DNA from: Hofstenia miamia | Lineage: Eukaryota; Xenacoelomorpha; Acoela | Length of the DNA stretch: 64,000 nucleotides | Reading direction: 5' to 3' | Assembly: GCA_004352715.1 (NCBI GenBank) | Contig: SCFE01000016.1 | Span: 238,532-302,531, forward strand | In this document: one piece after another, positions 45,736 to 55,966 of the stretch | Layout: the number at the start of each line of letters is the position of its first letter | Numbering within the stretch: position 1 is the first letter of the stretch | The notes under the pieces: model-generated | What the model was told of the DNA's origin: nothing | Databases searched by the model: none | What the model saw: only the letters and a program-made list of their open reading frames with translations | Translations under genes and position numbers: made by a program

Positions 45736-48443
45736 ATGGAAGAATTGGACAGCTTTCCAGAAGATGAATTCAAGGAGGAATTCAGACATGATATACAGGA
45801 GGGCAAATTACAAAGAAGAGTAATGCCTAGAGGGGCAGCAAAAGATAATATGAGTAATAACCCTGAAACATGGGATTTAAACCTAATATCTCAGTTTAGG
45901 AAATTAGAAGATGAAAAGACAATCACCCAAATGAACGTATGATCAGATGCAATACCAATCCAACCTGTGGAAGAGAGTGAGACTAACACACTGAGCAGAG
46001 GGGGACCACAAGAACATTAGTCAGTGAGATGAACCAAAAGAAATACCTAGTAGTTGTCATTGCCAACTAAAGGGCATGGCAACCAATGGTAGTGGAGAAG
46101 ATCAAACATTTAGTAGTCCTCAAGGCCAACTAAAGGGCAGAGTGACAAACAGTGACAACACTAACATATGGCGTAGTCCACATCATCAACTAAAGGGCAA
46201 GCAGATGAAAAGTATTCAAAGTTGAAGTCTGAAATTTCCTTCAAGTATTCCACACCACCAACTAAAGGGCAAGTGGAGGAACAAGTATCAAGGGGAAGGT
46301 GTAAGCAGTGGAAGAACTGTAATAATATGAAAGCAACTAAAGGCTGAAAGTACTGCAGAATCTGCAGCTGGTCAAATGCTAAGGGGATGTCCAGAAGGAA
46401 ACTGATTAAAATGGGACCAACTGGAATCCATTAGCAGTGGTTCAGAAATAGAGTACAAACCGAGCACCAGTGCTAGAAGACCTATAATACTCACTCAGGA
46501 GATGCTACATGCCCCCTCAGAGAGCACAAAAATGATGTCAGAAAGTACCATGCACTCTGCAGAACACAACCAAAGAATGTCAACAATAGATGGAGAGAAA
46601 TTGCACCCATATTTTATACCAAAGATAAAAATGATATACAATGTGTATGAGAAGTTATCCCCAGAAACATGCAGTCTAATCAGAAATTAAACAAAGACAG
46701 ATGATACAAATCTACCAATAGTCTTAGATAAGGAACATTGACTGATGGTCAATACAATTACTAGCTATCCACAGAGAATGAATGAGATGTTAGAACGACC
46801 ATACTTCAGAAGTACTGTGCACATAAATTTTTGCAATAACTTCACACTGGCAGGTGTACAAAATACAATAGTAGCAAAAGAAAAAATTGCCAAATTCGAG
46901 CAAATTAATTTGGATAAAGATAACCTGGTGATAATACATGTAATAAAGGAAAAAGAGTACACAAACAAGCTGGAAAAACAAATACAATCAACATTAAGAC
47001 TTGCAGAGCTAAATGGAGTACAAATCATAATAATAGCAATTACAACAGAAAAAGATGTACCAAAATTCTTGTATGATATCAGTGTGCAAGTCCAAAACAT
47101 ATTCTTAAAAGAAAAAACGCAGGACAAAACAACAATATCAGAGCTGATAAAATTCGATTTGAAGATAGATTACTGGGGAACAGTTTATCAATTAATGGTA
47201 GAACCATGGATAGCAGTAGAGTTATACCAGCAAGCTAAAACAATAGAATTGACGGCAAAAGTAGAAGACATCAGAAAAATCACACAACTGCACATCAAAT
47301 GTAGCATCAACCAATGGCAAGAACACTGGAAAGAAATACAGGAAACCTGGAGAAATATGAAAGTGTTAAAAACAATGGAAGAGAAAGAGCCTAAAATCAA
47401 TATAGAAGCCCCATCAAAAAGATATCATAAGTCACTGGAAATACTGCTGCAGGAGATCAATAGGGCGTACGAATTAAACACAAAGAAAAACTTCAAATCC
47501 TATGTGTTCAATGAGATTAATGCACCTGAAATTAGATATAGAACAACAGTATGGATATTAGCCATATACTTGACACAAGATGAAACAATCAAAGTGCCAT
47601 TGTCCAGAAAGACAATGATGAAATTGAGCAGAGAAAAAACATATGAAATAGCATTCTCTCTCATAAACACAGCAACAAAAAGCTGGATGCTGAAGGGAAA
47701 CATTGAACAATTTGTCTCTTTGGACAAACAGGAAAAACTGATGCAAACAGAGCAGAAAAATATACTGCGAATCATCACAGACAAACAACCAATGTGCAAA
47801 GTAATGATGGTAATGATAGCCATGAAACAGGGATAGGTCCCAATGAAATTTCATTATTCAATGACGCAATGAGAAAGTATATTTGGGGTGCAACATCTGA
47901 CACAAAATTATGACAAATGGAAGAACAGCCATGGATAACTACAAAAACATTGATAAAGAGGAAAATAGCAAAAACAACTGAAATAGTCGAGATGATGAGA
48001 GATAAAAATATTGGACAAACCACAACAGCAGAGACACTTTGATTTACAAAAGAAAATCCGAGGTGTTCATTTCTAAAAATAATAAATAAAGCTGAAGAAA
48101 TGTCAAAAGAAGGCAGTGTGAAACCAGTAGAAATACTTGAGATAATGACTAAAATGCAAGCAGAGATGAAAATAAAAGATGAGTTATTAACAAGTACAGA
48201 CATAATACTCTCACCAAAAACTCAGGAGTGCATGGATCAAATAACTATGGAAAAATGGGGAAACATAAGTCCCGCAAGCACAATTGAATGGGTTGACACT
48301 GAAGATGAGCAATATCTGGTGAACATAAAAATACGAGAAGAAGAAATGGAGATAACCACAAGAAATTATCAGATCATAAAGGAAAATCACACAGTGGCAA
48401 CAATGAAATTGATGTTCACTGAAGCCTTTACAAAAACTGAACT
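45736..48443 (+). pseudogene. gypsy third open region, part 1 (no envelope hallmarks)
   Basis: After the integrase comes a spacer with the QLKG repeats, then a long hydrophilic open region. It includes 363 uninterrupted codons at 46745-47836 (start MVNTITSYPQRMN) and about 110 more at 48100-48443. No signal peptide, furin site or C-terminal membrane anchor is visible, so it does not look like an env. Two Ile-rich stretches (DNLVIIHVI, VQIIIIAITTE) suggest a buried beta sheet in a globular fold. Function unknown. Frameshifts at about 47837 and 47910-48060 show decay. Confidence 0.6.
46051..46272 (+). repeat. Four QLKG peptide repeats between integrase and third region
   Basis: Copies near 46051, 46111, 46172 and 46246 encode SCHCQLKGM, SPQGQLKGR, SPHHQLKGK and IPHHQLKGK. 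The DNA core CAACTAAAGGGCA is the same in all. These are the same core as the three repeats at 42691-42888. Confidence 0.85.
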
Positions 48444-48599
48444 TACCGGGAAAATTGTCAAATCACCGAATCTCGCAAATCGCGTTTAAACCCAGTGTTT
48501 ATGAGGGAGTCATTATTAAACTGTATGATACTTTTTAAATTTTTGAAATCCATCAAGTAGTTTATTTTTTACAATTTTTTTTCTGATGGTAGGTATCTG

Positions 48600-48758
48600 T
48601 AGAAATGAGGATTCGAGCGGCTGAGAAAAAAGCTTCTGAAGCCTCCTTTGAAGCTCAGAGAGAACGAAAGCGCAGAAAATTGGCAACAGAGGAGTCTAAG
48701 AAGATTTCAGAAGGCTTTCCGTATGCTTCCGGGGAGCATGTGAAGGAAAAAAACTGAA
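48600..48758 (+). CDS. Terminal exon of a basic, coiled-coil-like protein in the inserted element
   Basis: After a pyrimidine-rich tract ending GATGGTAG (48591), one frame reads VEMRIRAAEKKASEASFEAQ, then RERKRRKLATEESKKISEGF, to TGA at about 48756. The KRRKL patch is a possible nuclear localisation signal. AATAAA follows at about 48787. Codon use is unlike the surrounding gypsy DNA, which supports a separate origin, perhaps the last exon of a DNA-transposon gene. Confidence 0.45.
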
Positions 48759-48844
48759 AAGTTGGATTGAAGTCATTCGTTTTTCAATAAAATTGTGATC
48801 ATGATTTTCTTCCGTTTTTTATGTTTTTTGATAGCACTTTTGCC

Positions 48845-49076
48845 ATAACTTTTTTATTTATCAAGATAATATAATGAAACTTTCTGTGCTTGTACAACAG
48901 GNNNNNNNNNNNNNNNNNNNNNNNNNNNNNNNNNNNNNNNNNNNNNNNNNNNNNNNNNNNNNNNNNNNNNNNNNNNNNNNNNNNNNNNNNNNNNNNNNNN
49001 NNNNNNNNNNNNNNNTGCCATAACTTTTTTATTTATCAAGATAATCTAATGAAACTTTCTGTGCTTGTACAACAGG
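48845..49076 (+). repeat. Duplicate flanks around a gap
   Basis: About 60 bp before the gap (to 48901) recur after it (49016-49076) with one difference (ATAATATAATG versus ATAATCTAATG). This is either a true internal repeat or an unclosed overlap between two alleles or copies. Confidence 0.7.
48902..49015. other. Assembly gap, 114 N
   Basis: Run of N inside the inserted element. Confidence 0.99.
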
Positions 49077-49559
49077 CATACAGGAGTGTTGTGTTCTAAG
49101 GATTTGAAGATCTCTTTTAATTTAAAAATGTTACAAACTTTAATGTCATACAATTTTTGACAATTTTAGTACATATTTTTATACGGCTATAAATGTAACA
49201 GATTGAGATCTTCTTCAAAACCCATAGAACAAAACATTCTTCATTATGTTTCTAAACCCCTCACTAAATTTTGTACCAATTGATTGAGAAGGTTTTTCAT
49301 GAATGGAATAGTCCCATAGCCACTTTTTTATATTTGAGACATGTGTGACCTTGACCTTTTTGACCCCATGACCTCTAAATTAAGTAAGGTCACCAACATT
49401 TCATGTGGTTTCGAAAGTTCAATCCACCAGCTAAACCATGTGAAAGAATGAGGGCTCTAATACTATTTTTTTATTTTTTATGATTTTTTAAAGTCGACAA
49501 CTCCTCTCCCGGTGATACTCCCCCCTTAAGCCATATAACCAGCTAGCAGTTGATGTAGA

Positions 49560-50445
49560 ATCCGTAACATCATGAATAAAAATAAAACCAGACATCATAA
49601 TGCAACTAAGCAGAAAAGGATTGACACAGAGATTCTGGGAGAAATTGCAAGATGTGAAAATGAACTACCCAGCAACAATAGGAATGGCGACAGCACCAAT
49701 AACTTTGGGAGATTACCAAACAATAGAGGCGAATGTGGAAACAAAAATATTAAAATGTATGCCGCTGGAAACGATATCAATTTCAATGATACTACCCTGA
49801 TGGAGATTACTGAAGGACAGAGAAATAGCCAAGGGATTCTTGCATGAATTCAAGACGTACACAAATACAAAAGAGAAGGCGAAATGACTAATCAAATCAG
49901 AAGCATACAAGAAAACAAAATGAATAATGCTTCAAGAAGATAATAAGGAATGCATCTCCGTAGAAGGAACAATTACTCCATACAATCTGTATAATGAAGG
50001 AAAACCAATACATACACAACTGAAAGAATTAAAAAACGAAATAGAAAGAAGATCATTGAAAACAATTATATTATTCCCAGGAGTGAATGACATCATATGG
50101 ATGGACATGTGGAACAAAGAATATAGATATTATGACGTATCAAAAAGGGTAGAGATAATAACAATGATTCGAATGAATAGAAACAACCCTAATGAAGTCA
50201 TGGAAGAAGAGATAAAAAACAACATGAGTTTCTTTTATAAAGATGTAGAAAACACAAAAAGCCTTCTAAATTTTTCTATCCTAATACTCAGTTTGAAGAA
50301 GAACTCACTCATACTAGTAGAGCAGACGTTCTAATGATATTGATGATTAGTATCAAAGGACTAAAGTTGTATAAAAAATTCTATCCGCTGTTTAAAGAAA
50401 AATTAAATGAACTAAGGCAAGTAACGTCAATCACAGAGTTTTATC
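49560..50445 (+). pseudogene. gypsy third open region, part 2
   Basis: The coding pattern of the third region resumes in several frames. Segments include QLSRKGLTQRFWEKLQD (about 49600-49660) and 135 codons at 49927-50334, with GTITPYNLYNEGKPIH, TIILFPGVNDIIWMDMW and VEIITMIRMNRNNP. It runs to within a few bases of the 3' LTR fragment. Together with part 1 the region is about 3.6 kb without the insert, larger than an ordinary env. No recognisable domain. Confidence 0.5.
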
Positions 50446-50586
50446 GCTAAATATAGTTTAGTATAAAGACAGAGAAACAGTGTACATGAGACAATGAAAG
50501 TTAAATTTAGTAGACATTACCCCACTTTAAAGAAACTGTAGTTCGATATCTCTAAATAATGCTGGATTAATGCACATCTTGGCCTG
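50446..50586 (+). repeat. 3' LTR fragment of the gypsy element
   Basis: Matches 40563-40704 with scattered substitutions, including AGTTTAGTATAAAGACAGAG and AATGCTGGATTAATGCACAT. Only the end of the LTR is present; the first part seen at 40401-40560 is missing here. The two LTRs therefore differ both by substitutions and by a deletion, so the insertion is old. Confidence 0.75.
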
Positions 50587-50589
50587 TGT

Positions 50590-51382
50590 GAGATTCTACA
50601 CAATTTCCTGTTGTCAGTAACCCCCTATGACGCCAGAAAACCCCGGTTAAATAAATGCTCAAGTGATAAATGTTAAATAATTGGCATTCTTCAATATTGA
50701 AATGGTATATTGTGAATATTCAAATATCTCATACCTTTAACTGAGTAAACTAAACATTGATTTTTCGCAAATTTTCTATTTTGTGAAATGCAAAATTTTC
50801 TAGTGAATCTAAATGCTACTTTGATAGTGCCTTTTTCAACATGACGTATGACTATTATCATTTCCTCTTTAAATATTTTGTATGCATACACTTATTAATT
50901 AACAAGATGAGCACAATCAAGGGGAAAACTTCAGTTTCTTTAGCGCTAATCTCTGTTCAATATAAAGAAATCATGTTTTGTACAAAAAAATTTTAAGAAA
51001 TCAGAGTAAGTCATTTTTGTACAGTGAAGGCTAAGAAATACTTTATATTTAGCATTTGATTTATATAAACATATAAAAATAAATATACGAAGACAAGAAA
51101 GAGCATTAAAAATTTTGTTCAAAAGTGAATATTGTATTAACATTGAAATATCTTGAAGTGATCTGCATCATCTTCATTCTAAAAGCAATTTAGTTATTTG
51201 TACAATAATTGAACTAGAATATCGAGCAATTTCAAAAATTTTCATTAATTTTTAAAATCTAAATTAATAAAAAATCAAATTCTCAAGATCAATCAATTGA
51301 GATGATTCAAAAAGTATTGTCCTGCCATTTATGTTATTGAAGCAATGCTAGAAAACAAATATATATATATATATATATATAT
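50590..51382. other. Flanking AT-rich DNA, ending in a (TA)n run at the gap
   Basis: No gene is supported. 51359-51382 is a TA microsatellite that runs into the gap. Confidence 0.5.
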
Positions 51383-52382
51383 NNNNNNNNNNNNNNNNNN
51401 NNNNNNNNNNNNNNNNNNNNNNNNNNNNNNNNNNNNNNNNNNNNNNNNNNNNNNNNNNNNNNNNNNNNNNNNNNNNNNNNNNNNNNNNNNNNNNNNNNNN
51501 NNNNNNNNNNNNNNNNNNNNNNNNNNNNNNNNNNNNNNNNNNNNNNNNNNNNNNNNNNNNNNNNNNNNNNNNNNNNNNNNNNNNNNNNNNNNNNNNNNNN
51601 NNNNNNNNNNNNNNNNNNNNNNNNNNNNNNNNNNNNNNNNNNNNNNNNNNNNNNNNNNNNNNNNNNNNNNNNNNNNNNNNNNNNNNNNNNNNNNNNNNNN
51701 NNNNNNNNNNNNNNNNNNNNNNNNNNNNNNNNNNNNNNNNNNNNNNNNNNNNNNNNNNNNNNNNNNNNNNNNNNNNNNNNNNNNNNNNNNNNNNNNNNNN
51801 NNNNNNNNNNNNNNNNNNNNNNNNNNNNNNNNNNNNNNNNNNNNNNNNNNNNNNNNNNNNNNNNNNNNNNNNNNNNNNNNNNNNNNNNNNNNNNNNNNNN
51901 NNNNNNNNNNNNNNNNNNNNNNNNNNNNNNNNNNNNNNNNNNNNNNNNNNNNNNNNNNNNNNNNNNNNNNNNNNNNNNNNNNNNNNNNNNNNNNNNNNNN
52001 NNNNNNNNNNNNNNNNNNNNNNNNNNNNNNNNNNNNNNNNNNNNNNNNNNNNNNNNNNNNNNNNNNNNNNNNNNNNNNNNNNNNNNNNNNNNNNNNNNNN
52101 NNNNNNNNNNNNNNNNNNNNNNNNNNNNNNNNNNNNNNNNNNNNNNNNNNNNNNNNNNNNNNNNNNNNNNNNNNNNNNNNNNNNNNNNNNNNNNNNNNNN
52201 NNNNNNNNNNNNNNNNNNNNNNNNNNNNNNNNNNNNNNNNNNNNNNNNNNNNNNNNNNNNNNNNNNNNNNNNNNNNNNNNNNNNNNNNNNNNNNNNNNNN
52301 NNNNNNNNNNNNNNNNNNNNNNNNNNNNNNNNNNNNNNNNNNNNNNNNNNNNNNNNNNNNNNNNNNNNNNNNNNNNNNNNNN
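51383..52382. other. Assembly gap, 1000 N
   Basis: Run of exactly 1000 N, a default gap size. Confidence 0.99.
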
Positions 52383-52490
52383 TATGTAAAGTAATGTAAT
52401 ACATATAATTATGTGGGAAAGCAAAAAGTAAAAAAATGCAAACTAAATTAGGCCACATACATAACACAAAAACTAGTAAAATTACATCCA

Positions 52491-52627
52491 TGACGTCAGT
52501 AAAACACCCCCCGCCAATATCCACGACGCCTCGGGTCAAAGCCAACCCTCTCGACCAATCACAAAAAAGTGGAACAGACTTCTCCCCACCTCTCGACCAA
52601 TCAGAAAAAAGTGTAACGAACTTCTCG
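52491..52627 (+). promoter_or_regulatory. Promoter-like stretch with CRE and CCAAT boxes
   Basis: TGACGTCA, a full palindromic CRE, lies at 52491-52498. It is followed by CCCCCCGCC and three CCAAT boxes (52514, 52555, 52597). The last two sit in a tandem repeat of about 42 bp with the shared word CTCTCGACCAATCA followed by AAAAAAGTG. GC content is well above the neighbourhood. It lies 220-355 bp upstream of the ATG of the TMEM86-like gene, in the right orientation for its promoter. No TATA box is obvious. Confidence 0.55.
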
Positions 52628-52646
52628 CGTCTTCTACTACTACACT

Positions 52647-52712
52647 TACAACCTTTCTTGTGCGCCTCATTAAGTCAAGATAGGTTGCGCGCAAAGTTGC
52701 AAGTGTGCACGC
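52647..52712 (+). mobile_element. Lone right end of the 3-5 kb DNA transposon
   Basis: TTTCTTGTGCGCCTCATTAA, GGTTGCGCGCAAAGTTG and GTGTGCACGC followed by TA match 5010-5068. No left end is visible; it may be in the gap or lost. It lies between the promoter-like stretch and the start codon, so it may form part of the 5' UTR of the TMEM86-like gene. Confidence 0.7.
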
Positions 52713-52845
52713 TACTTTACGATCTTATTACAATAATTACATTCAACAAAACTTGGCATTGTGACAGCGATGTATAATTTTGCCGTGTGGCAATCAATTT
52801 GATTTTTCATTTGCTTATAATGACTTACACTTTCGTGCTTATATA

Positions 52846-53633
52846 ATGAGATCAAAATATCATCCATTGAAAACAATTTCAATTTTCCAAGGAAGTCTCC
52901 TGTTCGGCTTTTTACTGTCAACTCTTCCATATTTTTATGCTAAATGGTTCGGGTACACGTCGGCATGCTATTTAGAAGTTATACTTAAATGTTTTCCAAT
53001 CGTGAACCTCATAATTTTCGCGTGGTCAGTGTCGAATAACACGCAAATGCAATTTGAAGAAAGAAGATACGCCAAATTGATCCATTATGCATTTTTCGCT
53101 TCAATATTTGGGGATGCATTTCTTGTTGGTACCAAGCAAAAAGATTTTTTCTTAGGAGTTTTTGCATTTTCGATTGCTCATATATTTTTCATGAAGGCAT
53201 TTCAGTTCAGGAATTTAAAACTCCATTTAGGAGTAATGGTTTACTTAGGTGGATTTCTATCATTGCTTGGATTGTTTTGTGTAAATTTCTTTGTAACTCG
53301 CAGAGTTACTGAGCAAATGATGATTAATAGTTACTTGGTATGTTTCTTTTATACATTTTTTCTTTATGGATCTCTATGGAGAGCACTCACAGCTGAATAT
53401 AGAAATTCGGAATCCAAGATTACCAATCATATACGTGGATCAAATGGAATAAGAATACCAAAATCCTGGGAATGCTCCTGTTTGTGATATCGGATAACTT
53501 CATTGCCATAGACAATTTTGCCTACAAAATTGATAATGGATGGGTATATATTATGGTTACTTACTACGCAGCGCAATTTCTTTTGGCATTATCAATTCTT
53601 CCAAGTTTGGAATCAAAGGACCATCATCAGTGA
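52846..53633 (+). CDS. TMEM86/YhhN-like lysoplasmalogenase, one frame change
   Basis: TMEM86 proteins hydrolyse the vinyl-ether bond of lysoplasmalogens in ER-type membranes. Starting from the first ATG (MRSKYHPLKT), the frame runs to about 53440 with hydrophobic helices and family patterns: LEVILKCFPIVNLIIFAW, FASIFGDAFLVG, FFLGVFAFSIAHIFFMKAFQ, YTFFLYGSLWRAL. The family's last helices, ILGMLLFVISDNFIAID and YIMVTYYAAQFLLALSI, follow in the +2 frame (about 53448-53633, TGA). The switch falls in the loop after WRALTAEYR. No acceptable intron fits there, so it is an indel (real or sequencing). The length of about 260 residues is normal. No introns are seen. An upstream in-frame extension exists, but it has no ATG. 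Confidence 0.75.
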
Positions 53634-53715
53634 ACTCTTTAGTATTTCATTGCACATAATTTTGGTGTTTGTATTCCTTAACTTAAGTCGTTTCTGGGAT
53701 TTTGTAAAGTATGTT

Positions 53716-53721
53716 AATAAA
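53716..53721 (+). terminator. Polyadenylation signal of the TMEM86-like gene
   Basis: AATAAA, 83 bp after the TGA, in AT-rich DNA. It is the first such hexamer downstream. Confidence 0.4.
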
Positions 53722-53824
53722 ACTTTCATAGTTTTGGTTTTGTAATATTTTTAGTCAATTATGTTGAACTAATATTGCAAAATTTTTATTTGCTTATTTT
53801 TCATGATTTTTGTGCACAAAAATT

Positions 53825-54824
53825 NNNNNNNNNNNNNNNNNNNNNNNNNNNNNNNNNNNNNNNNNNNNNNNNNNNNNNNNNNNNNNNNNNNNNNNNNNNN
53901 NNNNNNNNNNNNNNNNNNNNNNNNNNNNNNNNNNNNNNNNNNNNNNNNNNNNNNNNNNNNNNNNNNNNNNNNNNNNNNNNNNNNNNNNNNNNNNNNNNNN
54001 NNNNNNNNNNNNNNNNNNNNNNNNNNNNNNNNNNNNNNNNNNNNNNNNNNNNNNNNNNNNNNNNNNNNNNNNNNNNNNNNNNNNNNNNNNNNNNNNNNNN
54101 NNNNNNNNNNNNNNNNNNNNNNNNNNNNNNNNNNNNNNNNNNNNNNNNNNNNNNNNNNNNNNNNNNNNNNNNNNNNNNNNNNNNNNNNNNNNNNNNNNNN
54201 NNNNNNNNNNNNNNNNNNNNNNNNNNNNNNNNNNNNNNNNNNNNNNNNNNNNNNNNNNNNNNNNNNNNNNNNNNNNNNNNNNNNNNNNNNNNNNNNNNNN
54301 NNNNNNNNNNNNNNNNNNNNNNNNNNNNNNNNNNNNNNNNNNNNNNNNNNNNNNNNNNNNNNNNNNNNNNNNNNNNNNNNNNNNNNNNNNNNNNNNNNNN
54401 NNNNNNNNNNNNNNNNNNNNNNNNNNNNNNNNNNNNNNNNNNNNNNNNNNNNNNNNNNNNNNNNNNNNNNNNNNNNNNNNNNNNNNNNNNNNNNNNNNNN
54501 NNNNNNNNNNNNNNNNNNNNNNNNNNNNNNNNNNNNNNNNNNNNNNNNNNNNNNNNNNNNNNNNNNNNNNNNNNNNNNNNNNNNNNNNNNNNNNNNNNNN
54601 NNNNNNNNNNNNNNNNNNNNNNNNNNNNNNNNNNNNNNNNNNNNNNNNNNNNNNNNNNNNNNNNNNNNNNNNNNNNNNNNNNNNNNNNNNNNNNNNNNNN
54701 NNNNNNNNNNNNNNNNNNNNNNNNNNNNNNNNNNNNNNNNNNNNNNNNNNNNNNNNNNNNNNNNNNNNNNNNNNNNNNNNNNNNNNNNNNNNNNNNNNNN
54801 NNNNNNNNNNNNNNNNNNNNNNNN
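53825..54824. other. Assembly gap, 1000 N
   Basis: Run of N. Confidence 0.99.
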
Positions 54825-55410
54825 GACGAAATGAGATCCTTTGTCTGAGGTGTTGAAAATCGCTGTAGCCGAATAAATTCTAGTTGAACACTGAATAAAC
54901 AATATTTTTAATGCATGAAAAAATTCAATTATTCCTTTCTCTTAATTAAAATTATAATTTTGTAAATTTAATAAAAAATATGTTATCAACATTTCTATTG
55001 CCAATCACCATACAGATTGCACAAATAATTGTCATATATAGTTTTCTGCATATTATTAACCATTTGCAAATCCTTCTGTTGTTAACAGCGTCGATATTTT
55101 CTTAGATAGAATAGATAAAAAAATTCATAGATAGGCTCTGACATTGCATGGATAGGAGCAGAGGTATTTTAACAGTCATGATAATGTGAAAATATTGAAA
55201 ATTGACACTAAAAATGCATTTCCTGATTTAGTTTTATGATTATAATTTTCTTGTGAAAAATATTTTTATTGAACCAATCAAAAAAGTTTTGAAAAATTGA
55301 GGAGAGAGGCTTCCATCATGTCCCCCCTTGCATTCGCAAGTGGATAGGAGTCAATAGCATTGTTTTTAAACTGAGTTAAAAGAAAGGCAATGTAGATCAA
55401 AGAAACTATT
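54825..55410. other. AT-rich DNA, no gene supported
   Basis: Two AATAAA hexamers (54873 and 54894) are present but are not linked to a gene. Confidence 0.4.
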
Positions 55411-55415
55411 GAAAA

Positions 55416-55623
55416 CTAAACTTCAACTTCAAGGCGAATTTTAAAATGAATAATATCTCTACAAACCCCATAACACAAAAAACAAATATAAACATAAATA
55501 AGAGCAGTAATAAAAACGACAACAAGCCATCTACTTGTATCACTAAAATCATCTAATGTTATAATATACGGTAGTCTGTAAATGTTTTGAAAATTGTTCC
55601 GAATTAAAAAATGATCATCAATT
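55416..55623 (-). CDS. Last exon of a single-pass membrane protein, unrecognised
   Basis: The minus-strand acceptor TTATCAACTTCTAG is followed by 68 open codons (phase 2) to a stop at 55416. The peptide begins IDDHFLIRNN, has FSDTSRWLVVVFITALIYVY and continues ICFLCYGVC, a clear transmembrane helix of about 22 residues. It ends with a short charged tail (FKIRLEVEV). An alternative reading is a self-standing 86-residue ORF starting with ATG at 55676. The upstream gene part would lie in or beyond the next gap. No family recognised. Confidence 0.4.
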
Positions 55624-55966
55624 CTAGAAGTTGATAAAGAGTGAGAAATTAAAAGTAATAAATGTGTGTAGCACATAACACAATTGTGAAGTGACTTACG
55701 ATAATTAATGAATATTCATGAGTCTCCAAATATAAAATATAATTGATACGTTAAACCACTATTAATAATAGTGTTTGTTGATGTACTTGGTGGCTCCAAT
55801 TATCATTGTCAATGATTTCAACACTGGTCTGAAATCTGACCATATTTGATGTGACATTAAAGGTTTTGAAAGGCATTCATAGAGTGTGAACAACACAGAT
55901 AAAATGACAATATATCTGAATTTTATTTGCTGTTGCTGTAACAGTGCTGTTGGGAGCCTTATATAT

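Larger units (their letters stand above)
48444..49517. mobile_element. Second transposon inserted in the gypsy third region
   Basis: The gypsy-style A-rich coding pattern stops at about 48444 and resumes after about 49560. The ends read TACCGGGAAAATTGTC on the left and, on the opposite strand, CACCGGGAGAGGAGTTGTC on the right, plausible terminal repeats. Inside is a short coding exon (48600-48758) and a gap. The superfamily is not certain. Confidence 0.5.

Noticed and set aside
41372-48203. Long minus-strand open frames rich in Phe, Leu and Cys opposite the gypsy element
   Set aside because: They are shadows of the A-rich plus-strand coding sequence and carry no family pattern.
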